DNA from: Idiomarina tyrosinivorans
GTDB taxonomy: Bacteria; Pseudomonadota; Gammaproteobacteria; Enterobacterales; Alteromonadaceae
Length of the DNA stretch: 64,000 bases
Direction of reading: 5' to 3'
NCBI RefSeq assembly: GCF_003987475.1
Contig: NZ_PIQH01000001.1
Span: forward strand, 248,001 to 312,000
Shown piece after piece: positions 10,312 through 18,345 of this stretch (the stretch's first letter is position 1; every line of letters starts with the position of its first letter). The notes beneath the pieces are model-generated. The model searched no databases. It was given only the letters and a program-made list of their open reading frames with translations, and had not been told where the DNA came from. Position numbers and translations under genes: made by a program.

Positions 10312-10521
10312 ATGCAAAACGACAACATCAAGAACACCACCGTTAAGTGTCCGCACTGCGGGCACCACACGCATTTGGTGTTAGACCCAACAGAGGGCGA
10401 TCAAGATTACCAAGATGAGTGCGCAGCCTGCGGTGAACTCATCCACGTACACATGGAAGTTGACCAGCTACGCGAGAAAATTCGGGTCAAACTCGACGGC
10501 AACGACGAGCAGTTTTATTGA
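10312..10521 (+). CDS. CPXCG-motif cysteine-rich protein
   Basis: The 69-residue protein has two zinc-knuckle pairs, CPHCG (about residue 12) and CAACG (about residue 36), and belongs to the small CPXCG family (PF14255) of unknown function. The ATG at 10312 is chosen because GAGGAG lies six bases upstream; an in-frame TTG at 10288 is less likely. The last bases overlap the end of the convergent riboflavin synthase gene by 7 bases. Confidence 0.85.
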   Translation: MQNDNIKNTTVKCPHCGHHTHLVLDPTEGDQDYQDECAACGELIHVHMEVDQLREKIRVKLDGNDEQFY

Positions 10522-11129
10522 AGTCCATCGCGTTGCAGCATCCGTTTTACCGTGGCAACAATCGTCATGGTTTGCTGATCCATCTCTATATTCAGTGCAC
10601 TGCCCGGCTGTGCTTGCGCCAAGTTGGTTAGCCGCAGGGTTTCTGGAATAAGGTGCAAACTAAAGCGGTTTCCATCGACTTCTCCCACCGTTAAGCTTGC
10701 GCCGTTTACGGCAATAAAGCCTTTACTGAACAAATACTCTTGGTGCGGCTCAGGAAGTTCTATCCAAATCGCCCAATTGTCTTCGCTTTTACGCACATCT
10801 ACGACCTTACCCACGGTATGAATATGCCCTGACACATGGTGGCCACCGATCTCGTCGCCGACTTTTAATGAGCGTTCGAAATTGACGTTATCGCCCTGCT
10901 GCAACTGGCCCAGATTGGTTAACCGCAAGGTTTCATCAATAACATCGAATTGCACATGGCTATCGTCGAATGCTACCGCCGTTAAACAACAGCCGTTAAT
11001 GGCAATGCTTGCGCCTTTTTCCAGCGCAATGAGGAACTGGGGTTCCACCTTTAACGTCAATTGCCTAAACTCGTGCTTATCGGTAATCGCATGAACAGTG
11101 GCTTGGGTTTGAACAATACCAGTAAACAT
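10515..11129 (-). CDS. ribE: Riboflavin synthase alpha chain
   Basis: The 204-residue protein consists of two similar lumazine-binding repeats (about 1-97 and 98-195), beginning with the diagnostic MFTGIVQ. It dismutates two 6,7-dimethyl-8-ribityllumazine molecules to riboflavin in the cytoplasm. GCCLTAV and NGASLTV mark the paired substrate-binding loops. No FMN riboswitch is visible in front of it; the upstream sequence is inside the divergent DUF3080 frame. Confidence 0.96.
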   Translation of the reverse strand: MFTGIVQTQATVHAITDKHEFRQLTLKVEPQFLIALEKGASIAINGCCLTAVAFDDSHVQFDVIDETLRLTNLGQLQQGDNVNFERSLKVGDEIGGHHVSGHIHTVGKVVDVRKSEDNWAIWIELPEPHQEYLFSKGFIAVNGASLTVGEVDGNRFSLHLIPETLRLTNLAQAQPGSALNIEMDQQTMTIVATVKRMLQRDGLQ

Positions 11130-12221
11130 AACTACAGAACTTTTGGCGAGTTAATCATAGCCCGTAGTTTACGTGTTTTTACGCGTTATGACTACGGCTG
11201 CTGGCTAGCAACGCTGCTGCTGGCGATTGCTTTGACTGGCTGCCAGCCCAACCGTGAAATTAGCGAGACGTGGCAAACTTATCAAAGCCGCTTAGCCAAT
11301 ACCCTAGCCATTACCACTCCGCCCTCCACTGAATTTAACCAAAATCGTTGGCGTTACCCCGCGCGGCGCGAGCTATTCCAAGCGCTGCCGCCTGTGACCA
11401 TGAATTTTCTTGATAGCTTTCGCTTAGGTCACTGCCGCGCCGCACAATTACTCGCTAAACGCAACAGTGCCCTTGGTAAGTTGCAACAAGGCGTTGATGG
11501 CTACTTACACAGCGTGCAACTGATCGAGTCGCTGGCAGCTTGTGTTGCTGAGGGTGATTTAGATCGAGACGTTGCAAGCGATTTACGTGCAGTGATAGCA
11601 GCCAAACGGCAGCAACGTGAGCAGGCTTTGGCGAATGCATTAGCAACAGATGATGCGCTGCGTTATGCACTTACCCCCGCAACAACGGGGTTAGTGCAAT
11701 TAGACCGCGCGGCGCTACAGCCCGAAGCCGCAGCGCTAAAAAACATTGTTAGCCAATTGCAGGCTAGCCTGCGCGGCGATGTTGCTGACGATGCCGAGCA
11801 ATGGAACCAGCGCTTAAAAACCCTCGCACAACAGCGTTACCTGCCGCAACTCTGGCATAGCGCTATTGTTTTGACCGAACGCATTAACGCACTCACCCCA
11901 CAATTAACGCAGATCAGTGAACTTGCTGGCTGCACGCACAAGGGACAACCCAAACGCGCGACGGTCGCAAGAACCCTATTCCTTAAATTCTTCAGTGCTG
12001 GCGTGCAAAAACAGTCGGCTGAATTGGTGTACCAGCTTAACGTTATTGCTCCAAGCCTGGCGCAACTCCAGCAATTGAGCAATCAACCAAAGCTAATGCA
12101 GCACATACAGCGCCTACAACACCTTGCTGAAGCACTGACCGCCGCGAACCGCGCGCATGTGCAACCTTGGCAACAGTTCTTTGCCGACTGTGGCTTCACT
12201 CCTGGGCAATCTGGCGCCTGA
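11091..12221 (+). CDS. DUF3080 family lipoprotein
   Basis: The product is a predicted lipoprotein of about 350-376 residues. A hydrophobic segment ends in the lipobox LTGC (about 50 residues into this frame), followed by a long helical region. It resembles DUF3080 proteins of marine gammaproteobacteria, whose function is unknown. The start is uncertain. ATG at 11091 is the only ATG upstream of the signal sequence and lies inside the divergent ribE, giving a 39-base overlap. TTG codons at about 11103 and 11109 are alternatives. No clear ribosome site decides it. Confidence 0.75.
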   Translation: MNSGLGLNNTSKHNYRTFGELIIARSLRVFTRYDYGCWLATLLLAIALTGCQPNREISETWQTYQSRLANTLAITTPPSTEFNQNRWRYPARRELFQALPPVTMNFLDSFRLGHCRAAQLLAKRNSALGKLQQGVDGYLHSVQLIESLAACVAEGDLDRDVASDLRAVIAAKRQQREQALANALATDDALRYALTPATTGLVQLDRAALQPEAAALKNIVSQLQASLRGDVADDAEQWNQRLKTLAQQRYLPQLWHSAIVLTERINALTPQLTQISELAGCTHKGQPKRATVARTLFLKFFSAGVQKQSAELVYQLNVIAPSLAQLQQLSNQPKLMQHIQRLQHLAEALTAANRAHVQPWQQFFADCGFTPGQSGA

Positions 12222-12275
12222 ACGAGGCAAATAGATGAAGAAATAGGCAAACGCACAGGCAGCCTAAAAAAAGAC

Positions 12276-12304
12276 TTGCGTGGCGGCGGCTGAATCACTA
12301 ATAT
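12276..12304 (+). promoter_or_regulatory. Promoter of tRNA-Val gene
   Basis: TTGCGT at 12276-12281 and TAATAT at 12299-12304 are 17 bases apart and lie 35 bases before the tRNA. The GC-rich stretch ACCGCCCG after the -10 element resembles the discriminator of stringently controlled stable-RNA promoters. Confidence 0.7.
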
Positions 12305-12339
12305 ACCGCCCGTTCCAAACGCTTACTCAAGCGCATTGT

Positions 12340-12416
<77 letters not shown>

Positions 12417-12584
12417 CTTTCTCCTGTTTTTATCCTTTCCTTTTGTTTTTTCTCGAAATTAAAAAAAACCATAGTTAACAAATGTCACTATAATTGCTCG
12501 TGGCAATCGAGCGTGTCAGAGACCACCGAAAAGCTGGCAACGGTGTTGCAGCGCTTTGCGATTTAGCACTTTAGGTAGGTAGCA

Positions 12585-13097
12585 GTGGAAACAGCCAAGG
12601 CGAAAATGCCGAGTAAGCGCGCGTGGTGGATTCTGGCCATTTGGCTGTTGGCCACTACGATATTTTTATTCTGGTGGCGGTTAATCAATTACGGGGTGTT
12701 TGATCCACATTCGGCGTGGTTGGATAATGCGCCACTGACGGTTAGCGGAGAACAAACACCGTTAACCGGCAAGCATATCTACCATGTGCGCTCAGGGTGC
12801 TATTGCGACGTGTTAGCAAACCGCCATGTGGATTTAATGGCGGCCTACCCAGACTACCAACAGCACCGTGTCAGCGCGACAGACATGCGAAAAATGGGTA
12901 TTCCAGTGCCGTCAACGCCAATGTTAGTGGTGGTTGAGCAAGGCAACGTGATTTATGCCGGGCCTTACGCGGCGGGGCCGAATTGCAGCCCCTCCGCCAG
13001 TTTTATTCCACAAATCATTGGCCCGGAAAGAAACATCACCACACCTTGGTATAACGGTAATGTCAGTGCCTGCCGTTGCGCAGAAACGGCTGGCTGA
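12585..13097 (+). CDS. DUF6436-like membrane-anchored thioredoxin-fold protein
   Basis: The 170-residue protein has one N-terminal membrane segment (about 13-32) and a periplasmic domain with RSGCYCDVLA (about residue 70), a Cys-x-Cys motif where thioredoxin-like folds carry CxxC. A cis-proline-like segment PVPSTPMLVVV follows. I place it with DUF6436 proteins of Alteromonadales. Its redox partner is unknown. The start is GTG at 12585, preceded by AGGTAGG; a TATAAT at 12489-12494 may be its -10 box. Confidence 0.7.
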   Translation: METAKAKMPSKRAWWILAIWLLATTIFLFWWRLINYGVFDPHSAWLDNAPLTVSGEQTPLTGKHIYHVRSGCYCDVLANRHVDLMAAYPDYQQHRVSATDMRKMGIPVPSTPMLVVVEQGNVIYAGPYAAGPNCSPSASFIPQIIGPERNITTPWYNGNVSACRCAETAG

Positions 13098-13212
13098 CAC
13101 AGATAATTAAGCGCTGCATAGTTCCCTAAAATTAACAATATTGCAACTTTTCTTGTATTAGAAAGATCAGAAGGTAAAATACCGTTTTTAACTTGGGTTA
13201 CAGGATGTAGCT

Positions 13213-14223
13213 GTGTTGTTTAAACGTATTTCGATGAGAATCATTTTGGGGTTAATGGGCAGTGTGCTGTTAACCGGTTGCGCTTCAACTACCGCGGACA
13301 TTGATAAAACCGCCGCGACGAAGACCAGCAACAGTGCACAACCATGGAACGGCCCGACGCTTGACGTTGCCCGCTACGGTCATGCTGCAGCCGCCGACAA
13401 TGAAAACATTTACGTATTCGGCGGCGCTAATAAAGATGGCTTTTTATCCAGCATCGAAATCATAGACCCCAAAACTAACCAGGCTACACTGCTGGAAGAT
13501 AAAATTATTCCACGCCGTTACTTTACTGCGGTTTGGGACGGCAAACAGTCAATTTACTTATTCGGTGGTATAAGTCTGCGTAATGGAAAAGTTCGCCAAG
13601 AACCCACCGTCTAAGTCTTTAATACCCACACCCATAAAGTGACCACAACCACACCGATGGTTCTACCACGGCGCACTAATAGTGGTGTTCGGATTGGCGA
13701 TAAAATTTATTTAGTCGGTGGTACAGCCTATTACCCGACCTACCATGAACGAGGCTTCAGACAACACGCGACGGCAGTATTAAGCGTATTCGATTTGCAC
13801 ACTAAGCAATGGGCCCCCTTGCAAAACCTACCGGCGTCGCTTGATACGCGTGCGGTAAAATTCAAGGGCATGGTCTGTGCCATGGGTGGCTACGATGGTT
13901 ACCACACATGGAAAACCTTCCAGTGTTATAACACCAGAACCGGACAATGGGGCTTAATGCCGGATGCGCCACTGCCCGCAAGTGCACACTCGCTCGCGGT
14001 GCATGAGGATAAACTCTATGCCTTTGGTGATTACACGCAGATGAGCCAAGTGGAAATGTACAATGCTGCAAACCATCAATGGTCACAACCAAGCATACCG
14101 TTTCAACCCGCTCGCCACGCCGCCGCGGTGACTTTTGGCAATGACATTTATGTGATCGGCGGCAACACTGGCAGCAACGGCCCGTACTTGGACAAGATAC
14201 AAGTGTTCTCCGTGGCAAACTAA
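13213..14223 (+). pseudogene. Kelch-repeat lipoprotein interrupted by an in-frame TAA
   Basis: The reading frame from GTG at 13213 encodes a lipoprotein signal (LLTGC) and kelch blades, then meets TAA at 13612-13614. The same frame continues without a shift to 14223 with more kelch repeats (IYLVGG, VCAMGGYDGY, LYAFG, IYVIGG). Reading a sense codon at the TAA gives PTV-x-VFNTHTHKV, a natural blade boundary; GAA (Glu) to TAA needs one base change. A whole gene would have 336 codons and form a six-bladed propeller. Either the gene is a recent nonsense mutant, the stop is read through, or this is a sequencing error. Confidence 0.85.
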
Positions 14224-14228
14224 AAACT

Positions 14229-14253
14229 GGGCACCTAGCTTGAGTGCCCTTTT
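14229..14253 (+). terminator. Terminator of the kelch gene
   Basis: GGGCAC at 14229-14234 pairs with GTGCCC at 14244-14249 and is followed by TTTTCCTTT. It lies just after the kelch stop codon and overlaps the last codons of the convergent helicase gene. Confidence 0.65.
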
Positions 14254-15485
14254 CCTTTCTTAACCGCCGAATCGCTGTTACGGGCTGGTCTGCGCCGTTG
14301 TTGCCGACGAGGCTGTTGGGTCTTTTTCGGTGGTGGCGTTTTGCCGTTCAGTTCAACCTCGGTAAATCCCGCCAACGAACGGCGCTGAATAGGTTGCCCG
14401 ATTAACTTTTCAATGGCTTTTAAGGTTTTGAACTCCTCATCCATCACTAATGAAATAGCATGCCCCACCTGCCCGGCGCGGCCCGTACGACCAATTCGGT
14501 GCACGTAGTCTTCAGCCACTTGCGGCAAATCGTAGTTAATCACATAGGGCAACTTATCGATATCCAAACCACGTGCGGCAATATCGGTAGCGACCAACAC
14601 TTGAACATCACCCGCTTTAAAATCCGCTAACGCTTTGGTTCTTGCACCCTGGCTTTTATTGCCGTGAATGGCTGCGGCTAAGAAGCCGTCGCCGTTAAGC
14701 TGCTTTACCAAACGGTTGGCACCGTGCTTGGTGCGCGAGAACACAATCACCTGCGGTAGTTTGAGATCACGCAATAACTGCATCAGCATGCGCGGCTTTT
14801 CGCTTTTCTGCGCTGGGTAAAGTTCTTGCTCGATACGTTCCGCAGTCGAATTCGGTGGCGTTACCGAAATTTCGACCGGATCATTCACTAAACCTTTTGC
14901 CAGCTTGCGAATACTGTCGGAGAACGTCGCTGAAAACATCAAGTTTTGACGCTTCGCCGGCAACAGCCGCACAATCTTTTTAATATCATGGATAAAGCCC
15001 ATATCTAACATGCGGTCGGCTTCATCCAGCACCAACACCTCAAGCTTGGGAAAACGCACCGCATTTTGTTGGTATAAATCCAATAACCGCCCTGGTGTCG
15101 CGACCAGAATATCGACCCCCTTACGCAGCTTCATCATTTGCGGGTTAATCTTTACCCCACCAAACACCACCGCGTAGTTTAAGCGTAATTCGGCGCCATA
15201 GGTTGCCACGCTCTCGCCCACCTGCGCAGCCAGCTCGCGCGTAGGCGTTAAAATAAGCACCCGTGCAGTGTTGGCTTTCGCCCGCTCACCGTCTTTAAGC
15301 TTCTCTAAAATCGGTAAGGTAAAGCCCGCCGTTTTGCCCGTGCCTGTTTGCGCCGCCGCCATCACGTCTTTACCGGCAAGCACCGGAGGAATGGCTTGTG
15401 CTTGAATGGGGGTTGGTTCGGTATAACCTTGGCGTGTAAGGGCGGTAAGGATTTCAGGGCAAAGCTGGAGTTCAGAAAATGTCAT
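14235..15485 (-). CDS. rhlE: DEAD-box RNA helicase, RhlE-like
   Basis: The 416-residue protein has all DEAD-box motifs in order: Q motif ([20 protein letters not shown]), AQTGTGKT (Walker A), PTRELA, DEAD (about residue 155), SAT, then RGLD and HRIGRTGR in the second RecA domain. A basic tail ([17 protein letters not shown]) follows. RhlE enzymes remodel RNA in ribosome maturation and mRNA decay and act in the cytoplasm. The symbol is a family-level assignment. Confidence 0.92.
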   Translation of the reverse strand: MTFSELQLCPEILTALTRQGYTEPTPIQAQAIPPVLAGKDVMAAAQTGTGKTAGFTLPILEKLKDGERAKANTARVLILTPTRELAAQVGESVATYGAELRLNYAVVFGGVKINPQMMKLRKGVDILVATPGRLLDLYQQNAVRFPKLEVLVLDEADRMLDMGFIHDIKKIVRLLPAKRQNLMFSATFSDSIRKLAKGLVNDPVEISVTPPNSTAERIEQELYPAQKSEKPRMLMQLLRDLKLPQVIVFSRTKHGANRLVKQLNGDGFLAAAIHGNKSQGARTKALADFKAGDVQVLVATDIAARGLDIDKLPYVINYDLPQVAEDYVHRIGRTGRAGQVGHAISLVMDEEFKTLKAIEKLIGQPIQRRSLAGFTEVELNGKTPPPKKTQQPRRQQRRRPARNSDSAVKKGKGHSS

Positions 15486-15675
15486 GTATAAAAGTGCAAC
15501 GTAATAATTATAAGAACCACCATTCTACCCTACCACAGCGTTAGACGCAGTTTATTTCCGCTAGGTGGCCATCTACGCACCGAAGATCTCGCTGTAATCG
15601 AAACTTTTTATGCAGTTGGCAGTCTTTAGGTATGCTTAATTACATTTTTTTAACATCACGTAAGGGAATACACCG

Positions 15676-16254
15676 ATGACAGCATTAAGATACCTAATGA
15701 CGGCGGTATTGCTCACCGCTCTGACCGCCTGCAGCAGTATACCGCTGACTACCATGGTTAAACTCATGAACCTTAACCCATTAACAACCAACCCGAAAAA
15801 GCTATTAGTCGCAGTAACTGGGGACGAAGACATTGAAATAACCAGCGGCGATGTGGTGCTTGATTTTAGTTTCCGTACCGATGACCCCAATGTGAGTTTT
15901 AATCATCACTTTCCTGTAGTGACCTACCCTAATTATACAGTCCCGAGCGAGTTACAGGATGAAATAGATAGCGGTGAACGTATTACCATAATGCACCTGT
16001 CCGATACTGATGCCGCAACCATGCTGGCCGACCAGCAAACGATAAAACGTTATCGAGAAAAGCACGAAAACGGCGGTGCCGGCAGCATTAACGTAAGACT
16101 GGTTTCTGCCTGCAAAAAAAGCCGAGAAACCCCAGAAAATTCGGAACTCAACGTTTATCTAAAAACCGAAAACGACACGGAATTTTTCTTATTCTTGGAA
16201 GACATCGATCTTGAAAGTCTTGATGAGGCGGCAGGTTGTGATGCTGGTCGATAA
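15676..16254 (+). CDS. Unknown lipoprotein
   Basis: The 192-residue product has a clear lipoprotein signal ending in LTACSS (cysteine about residue 19), a beta-rich middle and an acidic C-terminus. I do not recognise a family. ATG at 15676 has AAGGGA upstream. It lies just outside the left end of the integron-like cassette region but is on the opposite strand to the cassette genes and lacks an attC after it, so it is probably a resident gene. Confidence 0.65.
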   Translation: MTALRYLMTAVLLTALTACSSIPLTTMVKLMNLNPLTTNPKKLLVAVTGDEDIEITSGDVVLDFSFRTDDPNVSFNHHFPVVTYPNYTVPSELQDEIDSGERITIMHLSDTDAATMLADQQTIKRYREKHENGGAGSINVRLVSACKKSRETPENSELNVYLKTENDTEFFLFLEDIDLESLDEAAGCDAGR

Positions 16255-16275
16255 CATTCGATAGTCTGGTGAAAA

Positions 16276-16301
16276 CGTCTGTTTTGTGCCAATAGCGGAC
16301 G
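16276..16301. repeat. Imperfect inverted repeat at the left edge of the cassette region
   Basis: CGTCTG at 16276-16281 faces CGGACG at 16296-16301. The left half GTCTGTTTTGTGCCAA resembles GTCTGCTTTGAGCGAA on the minus strand at 18589-18574, on the other side of the cassette array. Similar short palindromic units are scattered between genes in many gammaproteobacteria. Confidence 0.35.
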
Positions 16302-16385
16302 TTAACGCCGCAAACAGTGGCAGTTTTGAGTGGCTTATAGCGTAACGACGGGACTCTTAAAACTGTCCGACCTCTTTGTTTTAAA
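16302..16385 (-). other. Possible decayed attC after the last cassette
   Basis: TTAACGCC at the left (plus strand, from about 16302) resembles the TAACGCC end of the three good attC sites. CAGTTTTGAGT and ACTCTTAAAACTG can form an internal stem, and TTTGTTTTAAA lies where TTTGTTAGG would be expected. Neither outer core matches GTTRRRY, and the expected partner of GTTACAT is missing. It may be a degenerate site. Confidence 0.3.
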
Positions 16386-16399
16386 ATGCAGCACCGGCA

Positions 16400-16615
16400 T
16401 TACAGGTTTCCGTTCTTTAACCATGACCCCACTACAACCTCAATTATTCGTTCGACCTGCACCGAATCTTTGGAGCTACCGCCGTGCGCCTCTAGGGCAT
16501 CGAGAGTTTTTATGGCTATATATCTCGCCTGAGATTTGGAGACCGCATACCTAGACTGGATCTTAGTAGCAGTTCTTTTAATCAACACGTTTCCGTACTT
16601 TTCTTCTGCGTTCAC
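16400..16615 (-). CDS. Small cassette-encoded protein, unknown
   Basis: From GTG at 16615, with GGGG five bases upstream, the frame encodes 71 residues starting (M)NAEEKYGNVLIKRTATKIQ. It is mostly helical, lysine- and serine-rich, with no recognised family. The frame extends further upstream to 16690, but that part is inside the attC site at 16631-16711 and is unlikely to be translated. As the last cassette gene it would depend on an upstream promoter or its own. Confidence 0.5.
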   Translation of the reverse strand: MNAEEKYGNVLIKRTATKIQSRYAVSKSQARYIAIKTLDALEAHGGSSKDSVQVERIIEVVVGSWLKNGNL

Positions 16616-16630
16616 TATTACCCCGATATC

Positions 16631-16711
16631 ATGTAACGCCCACCTAAACGGAGAGAAAGCTGTTGCGAGTCGAGCGGTCGCAGGAGGCAATATTTAAGGC
16701 GTTTGTTAGGT
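16631..16711 (-). other. attC site 3
   Basis: On the minus strand it begins with ACCTAAC (16711-16705) and AAACGCC and ends with GGGCGTTACAT (16640-16631). AACGCC pairs with GGCGTT near the ends. CTCTCCGTTTAGGTGG near the right end resembles CTCTCCGTTGGTGG in attC 1. The left core is the exact complement of GTTAGGT, which starts this cassette. The terminal core GTTACAT deviates from GTTRRRY at one position. Its first bases include the stop codon of the membrane protein gene. Confidence 0.75.
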
Positions 16712-17119
16712 TTTTGCAATGTACGCATATATAGCCAGTTCAGCTAGTAAATACCATAATACACATGCGAGCGAAATTCCGACGGATATAATTACTTCCT
16801 TTTTACCGTAATGTTCTTTTTCAAGTCGTCGACTAAAAATAATGAAGCCAACAATGAAAAAACAAATTAGATAAGGAGGAATGAAAACTCGGAAACCTTG
16901 TAGGTTTGACGCAATAGCCATTTGCGGTGCAGCAATAAGCGCTCGAACAACAAACGTAATTATTGCTGTCAGATAAATAGTACGAAATGGCTTATTTACC
17001 CTAAATAATCGATAACGCTTCCCTAACCACTTTAAAAAAATGACAGGTATCAAGGTAATAACAAGAAACCCAACGCAGATAACCAGCCCGATCAGAAAGA
17101 ATGTAGGAACAGAAGTCAT
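16706..17119 (-). CDS. Cassette-encoded membrane protein, unknown
   Basis: The 137-residue protein has four hydrophobic stretches (about 5-30, 48-70, 77-97 and 110-134) separated by short basic loops, so it is an integral inner-membrane protein. No family is recognised. The TAA stop lies inside the attC core ACCTAAC. The start ATG is 14 bases after the recombination point, and the core GTTAGGT itself supplies an AGG as a weak ribosome site. It lies downstream of the TIR cassette on the same strand. Confidence 0.7.
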   Translation of the reverse strand: MTSVPTFFLIGLVICVGFLVITLIPVIFLKWLGKRYRLFRVNKPFRTIYLTAIITFVVRALIAAPQMAIASNLQGFRVFIPPYLICFFIVGFIIFSRRLEKEHYGKKEVIISVGISLACVLWYLLAELAIYAYIAKT

Positions 17120-17126
17120 AATTGAG

Positions 17127-17197
17127 ACCTAACGCCAAGGTAATGGCCACCAACGGAGAGGAGCGTAGTTCGCGTCCCGTTGACCACCTTGTTAGCT
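17127..17197 (-). other. attC site 1
   Basis: Minus strand: AGCTAAC (17197-17191), AAGG, TGGTCAACGG, a central loop, CCGTTGGTGGCCA, CCTT, then GCGTTAGGT ending at 17127. Arms pair as CTAAC/GTTAG, AAGG/CCTT and CAACGG/CCGTTG with a bulge, as in attC hairpins. The end core GTTAGGT fits GTTRRRY. The left core complements GTTAGCT, the core that starts the TIR cassette. It is 71 bases long. Confidence 0.85.
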
Positions 17198-17635
17198 TTC
17201 GATTTGTTTAATTTTTTCAAATATAGACTCAGCTACTTCAAGGCTAGCAATATCAATGTTATCCCACGTCGAAATAGGCTTCCCATCTGTGGGCAGCGCC
17301 TGCAATTCTCCATAGGGTGAAGCTGTCCAAGCACAAGGCCTAAGAATGACTGGTATTACAACTGCTTCGCCACTCGCACTCCTCTTCAATGCCTCTTGGC
17401 CCTCAATTTCGTAGCAATAACGAGAATCAATAAAGTGCGGGCTGAGGAAAAGTAAAATGACCTTGGCGTCTCTTAAACGGTCATCAATCGTACCTTTCCA
17501 CTGATCTCCCGGAGGAATCATGCGATCGTACCACTTCAGCAAATATCCTTCCTGCTCATAAACGATCATCTGCCTTCTAACTTCATCCATAAGTTGTTCA
17601 TCTTCGTGTGCATACGAGAAGAATATTTCGATCAT
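17192..17635 (-). CDS. TIR-domain protein (cassette gene, candidate defence effector)
   Basis: The 147-residue protein is essentially one TIR domain. IEIFFSYAHEDE (2-13) is the first strand and box 1. WKGTIDDRLRDAKVILLFLSPHFIDSRYCYEIE follows (46-78), where SxYCYxIE resembles the S-x-[WY]-C-x-x-E region carrying the catalytic glutamate of NAD-cleaving TIRs (here E78). VIPVILRPC (93-101) is the next strand. Bacterial TIR proteins degrade or convert NAD during phage infection. The ATG at 17635 is chosen for AAAGGAT upstream and the family start. It follows the nuclease-like cassette. Confidence 0.88.
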   Translation of the reverse strand: MIEIFFSYAHEDEQLMDEVRRQMIVYEQEGYLLKWYDRMIPPGDQWKGTIDDRLRDAKVILLFLSPHFIDSRYCYEIEGQEALKRSASGEAVVIPVILRPCAWTASPYGELQALPTDGKPISTWDNIDIASLEVAESIFEKIKQIES

Positions 17636-17652
17636 GCCTGATCCTTTTTGAA

Positions 17653-17700
17653 AGCTAACGCCGCATTCAGCGGCTCGTCCGCTGCAATGCATTGTTAGGC
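17653..17700 (-). other. attC site 2
   Basis: Minus strand: GCCTAAC (17700-17694), AATGCATTG, CAGCGG-ACGAG-CCGCTG, AATGC, GGCGTTAGCT ending at 17653. It folds into a compact hairpin: CAGCGG/CCGCTG inner stem, GCATT/AATGC, and TAAC/GTTA outer. The left core complements GTTAGGC at 18352-18346, which starts this cassette. At 48 bases it is a short attC. The stop codon of the upstream gene is inside it, giving that protein the C-terminal tail NALQRTSR. Confidence 0.88.
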
Positions 17701-18341
17701 ATTTCTATGCCTGTTGTGATGACATGAAAGTCGCCACCGTCAATTTTGTATAGTTCCTTCACAGGGTCATAGAACAAGTTTAAAGTCCCAATCTCACACT
17801 CGAGAAAATCGTCGCCCAACAATTGCCCAAGTCGATGCAATTTACCATCCTCCTTGATTCTCGTTCGATCCCCTTCGGCCTGAATTACATCTTTCGCTCG
17901 GCAGGCTCCATAGCTCACGCTATTAAAGTCTATTACTATTCCTCCAGGTGTGTATTGCTCCATGTCCCTAACCTGATCGGAAAGTTTCCTATTTTTACCT
18001 TTCCAATTTTTCTTTGACTGAAAAGGCAAACCTTTAGAGCGAATCACGTTCCCATTTGCATCGTAAATACGAATCTGGAATATCCCATCCGAGCCATATA
18101 TGCGCTCAGGCGCGTTCTTACCCCTACCTCTTAATTTTGTGTATCCAATGTCAACCGTATAAAGCCCTTCCGGAGTGGAAAACTTCTGATTTCTCGGCAT
18201 CGCCACGGCCTGACCCAGCGCTCCAGTAAGGGCATCTTCATCTCCAGAGTTCATCCCGAAAGTGCTTTCCGCATCTGAAACAGCGGCCAAGTATCTATCT
18301 CGGAGTGATTCCATTATAAATTCTGGAAGGATGTCTCTCAT
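17667..18341 (-). CDS. Cassette-encoded protein with PD-(D/E)xK nuclease-like signature
   Basis: The 224-residue protein is not one I recognise by name. It carries an order of motifs typical of restriction-endonuclease-like domains: an acidic helix [10 protein letters not shown] (33-42), [11 protein letters not shown] (82-92, D85) and LPFQSKKNW (105-113, Q108-x-K110), followed by [14 protein letters not shown] (121-134). This suggests a nuclease domain, but it is inference from motif shape. The ATG is five bases after the GTTAGGC core, which supplies the only AGG near the start. The last eight residues are encoded by attC 2. The TIR gene follows directly. Confidence 0.7.
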   Translation of the reverse strand: MRDILPEFIMESLRDRYLAAVSDAESTFGMNSGDEDALTGALGQAVAMPRNQKFSTPEGLYTVDIGYTKLRGRGKNAPERIYGSDGIFQIRIYDANGNVIRSKGLPFQSKKNWKGKNRKLSDQVRDMEQYTPGGIVIDFNSVSYGACRAKDVIQAEGDRTRIKEDGKLHRLGQLLGDDFLECEIGTLNLFYDPVKELYKIDGGDFHVITTGIEMPNNALQRTSR

Positions 18342-18345
18342 ATTC

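Noticed and set aside
15541-15554. GCGTTAGAC resembling an attC core
   Set aside because: No matching RYYYAAC partner or paired arms within about 150 bases; probably chance.
16330-16554. Plus-strand open frame of 74 codons in the cassette region
   Set aside because: Antisense to the 71-residue cassette gene and across the decayed attC; no ribosome site.
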